From Rosistilla oblonga (GTDB taxonomy: Bacteria > Planctomycetota > Planctomycetia > Pirellulales > Pirellulaceae): a stretch of 64,000 nucleotides of DNA. The number at the start of each line of letters is the position of its first letter. The stretch's first letter is position 1. The notes below the pieces were generated by a model that made no database searches, had not been told where the DNA came from, and saw only the letters and a program-made list of their open reading frames with translations. Below are positions 44,077-52,797 of this stretch, piece by piece. The stretch spans positions 248,001 through 312,000 of the forward strand of contig NZ_CP036292.1 of assembly GCF_007751715.1 (NCBI RefSeq), in the 5' to 3' direction. The position numbers and the translations under genes were made by a program.

Positions 44077-45447
44077 ATGTCCGCTGGCTCGCGCGGCACC
44101 AGTATCCGACCACTCGGAAAGATTCTTGAAGCGATCGGCGAGCCGGTTTATGTCGTCACTCGCGACGGCCGCTTCGAGTACTTTAACCGAGCGGCTTTGG
44201 AATGGCTGGGCTGCGAATCGCAGCCGTTGCTCGACTGGAAACCGTCGCCCGATCGCGATCCCGCGTCGGCGATCGACGCGCTGGCACTGTCGCTGCAGCC
44301 GCCAAAGATCCTCCGTCGCGGCCGACCGATCTCGCAACCGATCGCTCCCCGCGTCGAGACCCTTCAGGGGCCAGCGTCCCGAGAGATGTTGTTCATTCCG
44401 TTGGGAGAGACCGCCGTCGAATTTGTCGTGGCGGTGGGCGATTGCCACTGGTCGGGTGAGGCGAGTGCGGAGTCGATCGATCTGGTTTCGCTGAGTCGTC
44501 AGTTAGCCGCGATCCGCCAGCAGTATCCCCGGCTGAATCAGCTTGGTCCGTTGGTTGGAGCATCGGGGGCGGCGGAGCACTTGCGCCGCCAAGCTTCTTT
44601 GGCTGCAGAGTGCTCGTCGAACGTCTTTCTCGTCGGCCGATCGGGTTGCGGGGGCGATCAGCTTGCCTTGGCGATTCATCGCCGCCCGACCGAATCTCCG
44701 TCGGCGTGGAGTTCGTTGACGCCAATCGATTGTGCGTTGATGGATGCGGAGTTGTTGGAAGCGGCGCTCTCGCCGGTGATCGCTCGGTTGGGCGGCAGTT
44801 CGACCGCGCGGGCAACGGTTCTGCTTCGCAATCTCGATCGCTTGGCCGTCGAAGCTCAGTCGCCGTTGCGGCAAAGGTTGGCCGAGTTCGGATCGCGTTT
44901 GCGATGCATCAGTTTGTCGGAGTTGTCGGTCGCCGAATGTCTGCGAAGCGAACATCTGGATGGCGATCTGATCTACCGCTTGGCAACGCTCGAGATCGCC
45001 GTTCCCTCGTTGACTCAGCGGATCATCGACCTGCCGTTGATCGTTCAGTTTTTGATTGAACGCCGCGCCAAACCGAATCAAATCATCGACGGCATCTCGC
45101 GGCCGGCGCTCGACTTGTTGAGCACCTATCCGTGGCCTGGCGACTTCGACGAACTGGATGCTGCGATCCGGCACAGCATGCGGGAGAGCGGTTCGCCGGT
45201 CATTCAGCCGCAACATCTACCGTTGGCGATCCGGTCCTATACGCCCCCGGATCCGGCGGCGACCGCCGACGATCGGCCTATCGATTTGGATCGCTTGTTG
45301 GCGCGAATCGAACGCGAGTTGATCGATCGAGCATTGGAACGCAGCGATGGAAATCGGGCCGAAGCAGCTCGGCGGCTGGGGATCAGCCGGTCGCGACTGT
45401 TACGTCGGATCGACGACAGCGACGATTCAACCGAAGCGGAGGGCTGA
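44077..45447 (+). CDS. PAS - degenerate AAA+ - Fis-HTH protein, sigma-54-activator relic
   Basis: The product is 456 aa. A PAS-like domain (about 14-110, LEAIGEPVYVVTRDGRFEYFN) precedes an AAA+ region that aligns by eye to NtrC-type activators (DLIYRLATLEIAVPSLTQRIIDLPLI, YPWPGDFDELDAAIRHS). The C-terminal HTH is of Fis type (NRAEAARRLGISRSRLLRRI). The ATPase motifs are lost: the P-loop is GRSGCGGD without its Lys, the Walker B acidic pair is absent (VLLRNLDRL), and no GAFTGA loop is seen. So it should not activate sigma-54. It probably binds DNA or acts as a sensor. A small partner gene follows after four bases. Confidence 0.8.
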   Translation: MSAGSRGTSIRPLGKILEAIGEPVYVVTRDGRFEYFNRAALEWLGCESQPLLDWKPSPDRDPASAIDALALSLQPPKILRRGRPISQPIAPRVETLQGPASREMLFIPLGETAVEFVVAVGDCHWSGEASAESIDLVSLSRQLAAIRQQYPRLNQLGPLVGASGAAEHLRRQASLAAECSSNVFLVGRSGCGGDQLALAIHRRPTESPSAWSSLTPIDCALMDAELLEAALSPVIARLGGSSTARATVLLRNLDRLAVEAQSPLRQRLAEFGSRLRCISLSELSVAECLRSEHLDGDLIYRLATLEIAVPSLTQRIIDLPLIVQFLIERRAKPNQIIDGISRPALDLLSTYPWPGDFDELDAAIRHSMRESGSPVIQPQHLPLAIRSYTPPDPAATADDRPIDLDRLLARIERELIDRALERSDGNRAEAARRLGISRSRLLRRIDDSDDSTEAEG

Positions 45448-45451
45448 GCCG

Positions 45452-45928
45452 ATGCGATGCGTTTGGCTGCTTTGTGAATCGGGAAATCGTTGGCGTCCTG
45501 CGGTCGATCATTTTGCTGTGCAGATGTTGCCGGCGGCCGATGACGTCTTGGAGATCCGCAGCATCGCGAGTCCCGAGGCGTGTCTGACGGCGCTCGCCCA
45601 ACAGGTCCCCGCGGTTGTTTTGTGGGAGCTTCCGGCGGCCGGGGCGGGCCCGGGTCTGGAGTCGATCTCGCGGGCTGGCGCTCGCGGGGCAAACCGACCG
45701 CTGCAGTTCGTCGCGTTGTCGCAGGAGTCGGTCGTGCCCAGCGGGATCGCTGACGAAGTTGAGCTGAACTTGCGCGAACTGGGCGTCGCTGGCGTCGTCG
45801 ATCGCCCGGTTTCTTTGGCCAATTACGCGGCGATGGTGCGGCGATATTGGCAGCAAAATCAGCGCGACGACAATCTTTCGGCGGTGCGTGAGATCTGGGA
45901 TCGATTGCCTTGGGCCGGCGATCGGTGA
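45452..45928 (+). CDS. 158-aa protein of unknown function, partner of the degenerate activator
   Basis: ATG 45452 lies seven bases after GGAGGG at the end of the previous gene, with a four-base gap, so the two are co-translated. The chain alternates strands and helices (RCVWLLCES, AVVLWELPA, LQFVALSQESVV, GVAGVVDRPVSLANYAAMVRRYWQ). It resembles a receiver fold (DPVSLANY-like late part), but I see no phospho-acceptor Asp set. It may be a degenerate receiver working with the PAS-AAA-Fis protein. No family can be named. Confidence 0.65.
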   Translation: MRCVWLLCESGNRWRPAVDHFAVQMLPAADDVLEIRSIASPEACLTALAQQVPAVVLWELPAAGAGPGLESISRAGARGANRPLQFVALSQESVVPSGIADEVELNLRELGVAGVVDRPVSLANYAAMVRRYWQQNQRDDNLSAVREIWDRLPWAGDR

Positions 45929-46048
45929 GCAAATCGCTGCATTGCGCGGCGATTTCGGCAACCCCGGTAGACCAACAGGCGTTCAGGAATTTAACCTCAT
46001 GGGTTGGTTCCCCTGTTTTCTTCACATCTGCAACCGTGGGTTCGCGTC

Positions 46049-47110
46049 ATGACACCCGATGATATTCGTTCGGCGATCGCCGATTTTCCCGATCCCGAAA
46101 CCGGTCGTCCGATCGGTTCGACCGATCAAATCAAGAGCATCAGCTGTGATTCCGGGATCCAGGTGCAGGTTGGTTTGACCAGCCACTCGGCCGCGCTCAA
46201 AGAAGAGGTTGTCGAACAGTTGGCGTCGCGGATTGTCAGCCGATTCGCGGGGCAGAGTCCAGCGATCGAAATCGTCGAGCACGACCGTCCGCCAGCGCGA
46301 CTGGGGCAGATTGGATTGCGAGTCAAAAGCGTAATCGCGGTTGGTTCGGGAAAGGGCGGTGTCGGTAAAAGTACGGTTGCCACCAGCTTGGCGCAGTGCC
46401 TGCAACGCTTCGGTTCGAAGGTCGGGCTGATGGACGCCGATGTCTATGGACCGAGCGTTCCGCATCTGCTGGGACTTTCGGGACGCCCGGAGGTCGATGA
46501 GAACAAACGGATCATCCCGATCAAAAAGGGCCCGATGCCGGTGATGTCGATGGGGTTCTTGGTCGAACCCGATCAAGCGGTGATTTGGCGTGGGCCGATG
46601 CTGCACAGTTCGGTCACTCAGTTCCTCCGCGATACCGACTGGGGGCTGTTGGACTATCTGATCATCGACATGCCGCCGGGAACGGGAGACGTCGCGCTGA
46701 CGTTGTCGCAGATCTTGCCGCTGTCGGGGGCTGTGATCGTTTGCACGCCGCAAGAGGTCGCGTTGTTGGATGCCGTGAAAGCGATCGCGATGTTCGGCAA
46801 GGTGCACATTCCGATCTTGGGAATGGTTGAAAACATGAGCGGTTTTCAGTGCCCCGATTGCAACAAGCATTACGACATCTTTGGCAAAGGTGGCGCCCGC
46901 GATAAGGCGGAAGAATTGCAGACGCCGTTCTTGGGCGGCGTGCCGATCAACATCCCGCTGCGAATCGCGGGAGATCAAGGGAAGCTAGCCGAATGCTTGG
47001 ACGACGATGCAATTCGGGCGCCGATGGATCAAGTCGCACGCGCGGTCGTCCGGACTCTGGCGGCGAAGAACGCTGCCGCTCCCGCGACGCCTCAGTTGCC
47101 AACGCTGTAG
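46049..47110 (+). CDS. apbC: Mrp/NBP35-family ATPase, iron-sulfur cluster carrier
   Basis: The product is 353 aa from ATG 46049 (MTPDDIRSAIADFPDPETGR). An N-terminal FeS-assembly (MIP18/DUF59-type) domain (~1-90) is fused to a P-loop ATPase (SVIAVGSGKGGVGKSTVATSL, DADVYGPSVPHLLGL, YLIIDMPPGTGDVALTLSQ). The C-terminal CPDC in GFQCPDCNKHYDIFGKGG is the cluster-bridging CxxC pair. It carries [Fe-S] clusters to apo-proteins. It appears monocistronic. Confidence 0.93.
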   Translation: MTPDDIRSAIADFPDPETGRPIGSTDQIKSISCDSGIQVQVGLTSHSAALKEEVVEQLASRIVSRFAGQSPAIEIVEHDRPPARLGQIGLRVKSVIAVGSGKGGVGKSTVATSLAQCLQRFGSKVGLMDADVYGPSVPHLLGLSGRPEVDENKRIIPIKKGPMPVMSMGFLVEPDQAVIWRGPMLHSSVTQFLRDTDWGLLDYLIIDMPPGTGDVALTLSQILPLSGAVIVCTPQEVALLDAVKAIAMFGKVHIPILGMVENMSGFQCPDCNKHYDIFGKGGARDKAEELQTPFLGGVPINIPLRIAGDQGKLAECLDDDAIRAPMDQVARAVVRTLAAKNAAAPATPQLPTL

Positions 47111-47156
47111 CCCGGCAATACGTTGCCTATCCGGCCGACCTTGGCGGCAGGTGAAA

Positions 47157-47195
47157 CACAAAAAAAGCGACCCCATTCATTTGAATGGGATCGCT
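47157..47195 (-). terminator. intrinsic terminator of the first porin gene
   Basis: On the minus strand, AGCGATCCCATTCA and TGAATGGGGTCGCT form a stem (one G-T pair) around AA, followed by a run of seven or more T. It ends the porin transcript and lies just after the plus-strand mrp gene. Confidence 0.88.
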
Positions 47196-47231
47196 GATGT
47201 GGAGTTCTCGATGGCCGATGCCGCGACGCGT

Positions 47232-48476
47232 TTAGAACGTCACGATGGCGTCGATGCCAAACGTCGTTTGGTTGCTTCGCGGGCTGTTTGTCGGCGAGTT
47301 TGGATTGGGTTCGTTGATACCCAGCGGAACCGCGTCGACATCCCAGTCCCAGCGGACTTCGGGGCGGACGGTGATGAATTCCTTGGGTTTCAGGTTCAGC
47401 CCCAATGTCAACGCGTAGACGTCGGTGTGGTCATTGGTGTCGCGGCGATTGTTCCACCATTCGAAGCGAAGGCCGGCTGCGACATCGTCAGCTAGATCGT
47501 AGAAGAGGTAGTTGTTGATGCCAAACGTATCGCGAGCGAAGGTGTCGAATTGGTTCTTTGTGTCCAGGCGATCGATTTGCAATACGTGGTTGAAGTTCTC
47601 GACGGTCGTGCTGGCGACAATGCTGTGCATCTGGCCACGCTCTTTCATGTCCTGTCCACGCAGTTCGAGGTTCTCGTTCAAACGACCGATTGTGTTGGTG
47701 TAAGTGATGGTTGTGTAATCGGTCAGGACAACGCTTATGCCGCCTAGGAAGTTATCGCCATTGTCCGTGTAGCCCGAGTCCCATCCGAGCGTGTATCCAC
47801 CCCAGACGGTCACAAATTCGTTCGCCTTGTGAGTGACCAATGCACCGGTATGGGTGAAAGGTTCGCTGTTAACCATCGTGTAGGAATGGCTGAAGAAGAA
47901 GTTGTCCGGTGCGCTGACAACCTCGTAGCCGATCAAAGTGAAGAAGTGTCCCATTTTGATCGAAGTGTTGCCGTAGGCTGCTTCGCCATACAGTTGTGGC
48001 ATCGCGCTGCCGTAGATGCCATTGTCCCAACCGGTATCCCACGATCCGTTATCGACTCCGAAGGCTTGCGTGTCTTGCGCGTCGACGCCGTAGACGTAAT
48101 CGATGCGTCCGCCGAGGTCGAGTCCGTGGGCTCCGTTAGCTTGTTTTCCGGCAAACAGCCACATCTGCGATAGGTTGACTCGGTCGGGGTGATCGTTGAA
48201 TCGCATCGGCGAGCCGTAGGTGTAGTAGCCGAGTTGGGCCCATCCCCCGTATGTAAAGCCGTCCAAGCAGCTGGCGAAGCAACTTTTGGCTGGCGCTGGG
48301 CCGCATGATTCGCAGCTAGCGTTGCCGTAGTATCCGCCATCGCCCTGGTATTTGTAGCCTTCCCCTGAGATGGGGTAACTCTCGCTGGGATATTCTTCGT
48401 GCCCAAACTGTTGCCCGACGGCCAGACCTGCGTTGCAGATGCAAGCAATCGCAAAGAACCTGCTGATGAGATTCAT
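47232..48476 (-). CDS. outer-membrane porin-like beta-barrel protein
   Basis: The product is 414 aa from ATG 48476, nine bases after GGAG. A signal peptide (LISRFFAIACICNAGLAVG) is followed by a Cys/Gly-rich segment (NASCESCGPAPAKSCFASC). A barrel of alternating strands follows (GGWAQLGYYTYGSPMRFNDHPDRVNLSQ, KMGHFFTLIGYEVVSAPDNFFFSHSYTM). It ends in Phe (IVTF), the usual barrel-insertion signal. It matches a porin group common in planctomycetes. The neighbour is a paralogue. The solute is unknown. Confidence 0.82.
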   Translation of the reverse strand: MNLISRFFAIACICNAGLAVGQQFGHEEYPSESYPISGEGYKYQGDGGYYGNASCESCGPAPAKSCFASCLDGFTYGGWAQLGYYTYGSPMRFNDHPDRVNLSQMWLFAGKQANGAHGLDLGGRIDYVYGVDAQDTQAFGVDNGSWDTGWDNGIYGSAMPQLYGEAAYGNTSIKMGHFFTLIGYEVVSAPDNFFFSHSYTMVNSEPFTHTGALVTHKANEFVTVWGGYTLGWDSGYTDNGDNFLGGISVVLTDYTTITYTNTIGRLNENLELRGQDMKERGQMHSIVASTTVENFNHVLQIDRLDTKNQFDTFARDTFGINNYLFYDLADDVAAGLRFEWWNNRRDTNDHTDVYALTLGLNLKPKEFITVRPEVRWDWDVDAVPLGINEPNPNSPTNSPRSNQTTFGIDAIVTF

Positions 48477-48860
48477 CTTTGTAACTCCACGTGCCAATGC
48501 GTTCGCGTCGGGGCATGCGAAATGTAACCCCCCCGAGTACCGCCAAAAAGGGAATCTGGCGGCTGCGTTATCACTCTTACTATCGAAACAATCGCCACGA
48601 CTATTAATGTCTTCCGGTGCAAAAGCTGCAAACCGGTGAGGGGGATTGCTTGGGTTGTGGCAGACTTTGCGGGTTGGGCGGACCGCGGGAGGCGTTAGGG
48701 AGTGTCGATGAGTGCTGGGGCGGAAACGCGTCAATGCTAGCGGGCGACGCGGAGCGTGCCGACTGAAATTGTGGGAAGCCAGCGGTGGGGAGGTGTGGCG
48801 TCGATCGATTTCACTGTGCAGCCGATAGTGAGTGGCCGGGTGTGGTTGGGAGATTCAACG
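48477..48860. other. intergenic upstream of the first porin gene
   Basis: 384 bases without a convincing gene. It holds the porin leader (Shine-Dalgarno near 48486) and must hold its promoter; I see no clear boxes. A hairpin terminator of the next gene closes it at 48861. Confidence 0.5.
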
Positions 48861-48899
48861 AAAAAAGCCAGCGAGTTTGATGAACAAACTCGCTGGCTT
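48861..48899 (-). terminator. intrinsic terminator of the second porin gene
   Basis: A 13-bp perfect stem GCCAGCGAGTTTG/CAAACTCGCTGGC (extended by A-T pairs) with a five-base loop, followed by T-run on the minus strand. This separates the two porin transcripts. Confidence 0.92.
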
Positions 48900-48941
48900 C
48901 TGAATTAACACCAGCCCTCAGAGGGGAAGTCGAATTCGACT

Positions 48942-50306
48942 TTAGAAGGTGTAGATACCGTCGATTCCGAAGGTCGTTTGGCTAGCAGCACCGTTTTCGT
49001 TGACTGCAAAGACCGCGCGGTCCGAATCCTTGTCCCAGGTCCAGCGAACTTCGGGGCGAACGATCCAGTTGGCGTTGCCACGATAGTTCACGCCCAGCGT
49101 CAGGTCGTAGACGTCGTGGTTGTCGCCAGGGGCCAGGCCAAACTGGTTGCCTTCAACATTCCACCATTCGAAGCGAGCTCCCAGAGCCCAGCAGTCGTTG
49201 ACTTGGTAGATCAGGTAGTTGTTGATATCAAACGTATCGCGTTCGTTCAACGACGATGTAGCACCTTGGATCGATGTCTTCAGGTAATCGATCTGGTTGA
49301 TGTAGGACAGCTTGTTCGTCAACTGCTTCTGAGTGACGACGCTGAACATGTTACCCTTTTCGCCGCCATATCCGGGTTGCGAAACGGTGCCGAAGCGACC
49401 TGCAACGTAGGCGAAGGTGATGTTCGTGGTGTCGTCGATCTGTTGCGAGATACCACCGATGAAGTTGTCACCGTTGTCTTCGAAACCGGAGTCCCAACCG
49501 GCGGTGTAACCACCGTAGATCGTGGTGCTGTCGCTCAGGTTGTACGTAGCCAATGCACCGGTGTGCGTGAATGGCTCGCTGTTGTTCATGGTGAACGCGT
49601 GGCTGTAGAAGAAGTTGTCGGGAGCGGATACTACTTCGTAACCAATGATGGTGTAGAAGTGACCAACCTTGACCGACAGATCGCCGTAGGCGGCTTCGCC
49701 GTAGGCTTGTGGCAACGCGTGGCCGTAGATGCCGTTGTCCCAGCCGTTGTCCCAGTGGCTGCCTTGGTTACCGAACGCTTGCGTGTTCTGAGCATCGACA
49801 CCGTAGACGTAGTCGACGCGTCCACCCCAATCGAGGCCGTCGGATCCGTCGGCAACCTTCTCCATGTAGAACCATGCTTGTTGCAGGTTCACGCGATCGG
49901 GATGATCATTGAAGTTCATTCCGTTGCGGCCAGCGGTGGTGTAGCCCAATTGCAACCATCCGCCCTTGTCCCAGCCCCAGTGATTTCCACACAGTTGCCA
50001 AGGGTCGCCCAGGTCGCAAGTTCCGCATCCGGCACAAGCCAAGCTTGGCAGGCTGCCGTCTTGGAAGAAGACGCCGCCGCCGCTAGCGCCGCCGCAGCTG
50101 TCACAGCCGTAGCTGTCGCAGCCCGCTTCGCATTCGCATGCTGGTTCGCAGCACGATGCATCGAGGCCACAATCGGGTTCGTTGTCGAAACAACCAACCT
50201 GAGCGACGTCGCCAAAGTAATTCGTATTGATCTGTTGTGCAGTTGCCGAGCCCGCGTGGATTCCGCATGCAAACGCAGCCAAGAGTGCAAGTTTGCTAAT
50301 TTTCAT
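48942..50306 (-). CDS. outer-membrane porin-like beta-barrel protein, paralogue
   Basis: The product is 454 aa from ATG 50306, after GGGGAGA. Signal peptide: KISKLALLAAFACGIHAGSATA. A Cys-rich mature N-terminus (CFDNEPDCGLDASCCEPACECEAGC-type spacing) precedes a barrel very like its neighbour (GWLQLGYTTAGRNGMNFNDHPDRVNLQQ, KVGHFYTIIGYEVVSAPDNFFYSHAFTM). It ends in IYTF. The two arose by tandem duplication. The Cys clusters near the N-terminus are the main difference and may form disulfides. Confidence 0.82.
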   Translation of the reverse strand: MKISKLALLAAFACGIHAGSATAQQINTNYFGDVAQVGCFDNEPDCGLDASCCEPACECEAGCDSYGCDSCGGASGGGVFFQDGSLPSLACAGCGTCDLGDPWQLCGNHWGWDKGGWLQLGYTTAGRNGMNFNDHPDRVNLQQAWFYMEKVADGSDGLDWGGRVDYVYGVDAQNTQAFGNQGSHWDNGWDNGIYGHALPQAYGEAAYGDLSVKVGHFYTIIGYEVVSAPDNFFYSHAFTMNNSEPFTHTGALATYNLSDSTTIYGGYTAGWDSGFEDNGDNFIGGISQQIDDTTNITFAYVAGRFGTVSQPGYGGEKGNMFSVVTQKQLTNKLSYINQIDYLKTSIQGATSSLNERDTFDINNYLIYQVNDCWALGARFEWWNVEGNQFGLAPGDNHDVYDLTLGVNYRGNANWIVRPEVRWTWDKDSDRAVFAVNENGAASQTTFGIDGIYTF

Positions 50307-50638
50307 TCGATATTCTCCCCAATCCGTGAGTGATGTGCTTAAAACCACTTCTCATGAAATGGTTCTCAGCGTGAACCAAATCCGCCTACCAAGAGTGAAC
50401 CAATTGAAAAACAGTTTGATTCTGGGGGATTCATCGACAGCGCAGCATATATCCGCACGGGGAAGCACGGAAATCATCGCTGGAACTGCAGTTTGTGGTC
50501 CGTTTGTTCCGGTTATGAATTCGTTGCGGAATTCTCGGTTGCGGTGCTGCAGGTCAATGAAAGCTTGTCGCTGAGGTAAGCTTTTCGGAAGGTATCGAAT
50601 GGTGGCCCGCAAGGGCCTGTTGCCTCCCTCGAACAGGG
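50307..50638. other. intergenic between the second porin gene and ftsY
   Basis: 332 bases without a gene. It holds the porin promoter region; GGTTC...GAACC words occur near 50363-50380, but no clear regulator can be named. Nothing else is supported. Confidence 0.45.
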
Positions 50639-51619
50639 TTATTCAGGCTTTCCAAGTGAGTCACTGAAGAGCGCTTGAGAGAACATCGGGGCATCGAAGG
50701 CGGCCATGTCGTCGATCCCTTCGCCCAGTCCGATGAACTTCACCGGCAGTTCGAATTGCTCTCGAATGGGAATCACGACACCACCTTTGGCGCTGCCGTC
50801 GAGCTTCGATAATACGATGCCGGTGCAGCCCGCCGCTTCGCTGAACCCACGCGCTTGGCTGATCGCGTTTTGTCCCGCGGTAGCATCCAGCACTAACAGC
50901 ACTTCGTGCGGGGCCGAAGGGACTGGTTTGCCGATCACGCGGCGGATCTTGTCCAGTTGTTGCATTAGATGTGTCTGTGTTTGCAAACGTCCTGCGGTAT
51001 CGACGATCGCAACATCGAAGTTCTCGTCGACAGCTTTCTGCACCGTGGCAAAGGCGACGCTGGCGGGATCGGATTCCGGTTTTCCAGTGACGATCTCGCA
51101 ACCGATGCGTTGCGACCAGATCGTCAATTGCTCGACTGCGGCGGCGCGGAACGTATCCCCTGCGCCTAGGACCACGCGGTTCCCTTCTTGGGTCAACCGG
51201 TTCGCCAGCTTGGCGATCGATGTCGTCTTGCCCGAACCGTTAACTCCGACAACAAGGATCACCGTTGGCCCTTCGTCAGCCATCGACAGTTCGGCCGATT
51301 CCTGCGTCAGCATCGCTTCGACTTGGTCGCGAATGGTTGCCAGGATATCTTCCATTTCGACTTTGCGACCGCGAAACTTCGTCGCCACGTCGTCGCGAAT
51401 GCGACCTGCCGGGCCGGCACCCATGTCGGTCCGGACCAGCCGCGCGAACAGCTCGCCCAGGAACTCGTCCTCCACCAAGCGGCCATCGTTTTTGAAAAGG
51501 TCGCGGATATCGGTGTTCAAGACTTGGCTGGTCTTGGTCAAGCTCTTGCGGAATTTATCGAACAGGCCAGCTTGGCTGGTATCCGGATCGTCTGCTTTCT
51601 TTTTGGACCAAAATGCCAT
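50639..51619 (-). CDS. ftsY: signal recognition particle receptor FtsY
   Basis: The product is 326 aa, made of the NG domain with only a short N-terminal stretch (MAFWSKKKADDPDTSQ) in place of the long acidic A domain of E. coli. The GTPase motifs are intact: GVNGSGKTTSIAKLA, the DTFRAAAVEQL loop, DTAGRLQTQTHLM, SKLDGSAKGG and IGLGEGIDDM. It receives ribosome-SRP complexes at the inner membrane. It is a single gene. Confidence 0.97.
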   Translation of the reverse strand: MAFWSKKKADDPDTSQAGLFDKFRKSLTKTSQVLNTDIRDLFKNDGRLVEDEFLGELFARLVRTDMGAGPAGRIRDDVATKFRGRKVEMEDILATIRDQVEAMLTQESAELSMADEGPTVILVVGVNGSGKTTSIAKLANRLTQEGNRVVLGAGDTFRAAAVEQLTIWSQRIGCEIVTGKPESDPASVAFATVQKAVDENFDVAIVDTAGRLQTQTHLMQQLDKIRRVIGKPVPSAPHEVLLVLDATAGQNAISQARGFSEAAGCTGIVLSKLDGSAKGGVVIPIREQFELPVKFIGLGEGIDDMAAFDAPMFSQALFSDSLGKPE

Positions 51620-51877
51620 TGTCTTTACCGTTGTCTAACTGATGTTGGGCGAACGCGTCGTCGGTTGCGGCCCGCAGGTGGGGCGTGGCAACTCTGCCGA
51701 CTTATTTTAACGCTCGCCGGCATTTGTGCGACCATCCCTTGCCATGACCGGCGGGACCCGTTCAGAATGACGCCGCAGTATTCGGCCAAACGCTACAGTT
51801 TGAATGCGACGTCGCTCGGATCGTCCGCAACTGGCTGCCGGGCGTCTCCTCTCCACTTCCCTGACCATGGTTTTTTC

Positions 51878-52453
51878 ATGTTGCGACTCAAATCCAATTC
51901 GTCCCAACGCTGGCTTTCGCAGGTGGAGAGTAATCTCGACGAGATCTTGATCGATCACGCGCACTGCGAACGCAAGGCGGCATCGACCGCGATGGGGTTG
52001 ATGAATTCCTACGCCGAGCGGCGCGAGTTGTGCGACGAAATGGCCAGCATCGTGATCGAGGAACTCGAGCACTACCGCATGGTGCTCGATGTGCTCGACA
52101 GCCGCGGGATCCGGTTTCGGCAGCTTAAGCCGAGTCCGTATGGCAGCCAATTAAATGCTTTGATCATTCGCACCGAACCGCAGCGGGCTGTCGACAAGTT
52201 GCTGGTCGCATCGTTGATCGAAGCCCGCAGTTGCGAGCGGTTCGATCTGCTGCGTAAGCATGCTCCGGACAAAGTGCTAGCCGATTTTTATGACAGCCTG
52301 TTCGAGAGCGAGGCGCGGCATCACGCGACCTACGTTCGGTTAGCCGAGGAGTTTGCACCGCGGGCCGAGGTTCAACGTCGGCTCAACGAATTGTCCGAAG
52401 CCGAAGCGAAGATTATCGAAGTCGGCAGCGAGTTGGCTCGCATGCACAGCTGA
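51878..52453 (+). CDS. miaE: tRNA-(ms2io6A)-hydroxylase MiaE-like diiron protein
   Basis: The product is 191 aa from ATG 51878. The ferritin-like four-helix core carries two ExxH-type iron motifs: ILIDHAHCERKAASTAM and EELEHYRMVLDVL, then LIEARSCERFDLLR and SEARHHATYVRLAEEF. It hydroxylates the isopentenyl group of modified A37 in tRNAs that read UNN codons, needing oxygen. The longer open frame into the ftsY antisense is a shadow. The gene is divergent from ftsY. Confidence 0.9.
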   Translation: MLRLKSNSSQRWLSQVESNLDEILIDHAHCERKAASTAMGLMNSYAERRELCDEMASIVIEELEHYRMVLDVLDSRGIRFRQLKPSPYGSQLNALIIRTEPQRAVDKLLVASLIEARSCERFDLLRKHAPDKVLADFYDSLFESEARHHATYVRLAEEFAPRAEVQRRLNELSEAEAKIIEVGSELARMHS

Positions 52454-52797
52454 ACGTGGGGCGGCCGATCGTAAGGCCTACTCTCGACGCGAGTTAAGCG
52501 AACTCGCTCGGCGACACCTTGAAAACTGCTAGCAACGCCGGGCCGCTCCGGTTTCTCGATTCGTCGCTTGCCTTCGGCGCGACATCGCCGAATACTTTTT
52601 CTTGCAACGCCCCAGTGCGTTTGCCCCTTCCGGGACGGAAGCGCGATCGATGGCCGCCGCAGGATTGTGGCGGTTCAACGATCTGTTGACGGGATTGTCA
52701 GCACGCCTCACATGCCCACCTCGATTTTGTGGATCGGAGGATCTGCGAGATCAGGCATGAAACGGATGTCTTTAGGTCACCGGAAGGAGAATCTGCT
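52454..52797. other. intergenic after miaE
   Basis: 344 bases without a convincing gene. It ends with a strong AAGGAGAA Shine-Dalgarno site before ATG 52798. No hairpin terminator with T-run was found. Confidence 0.5.
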
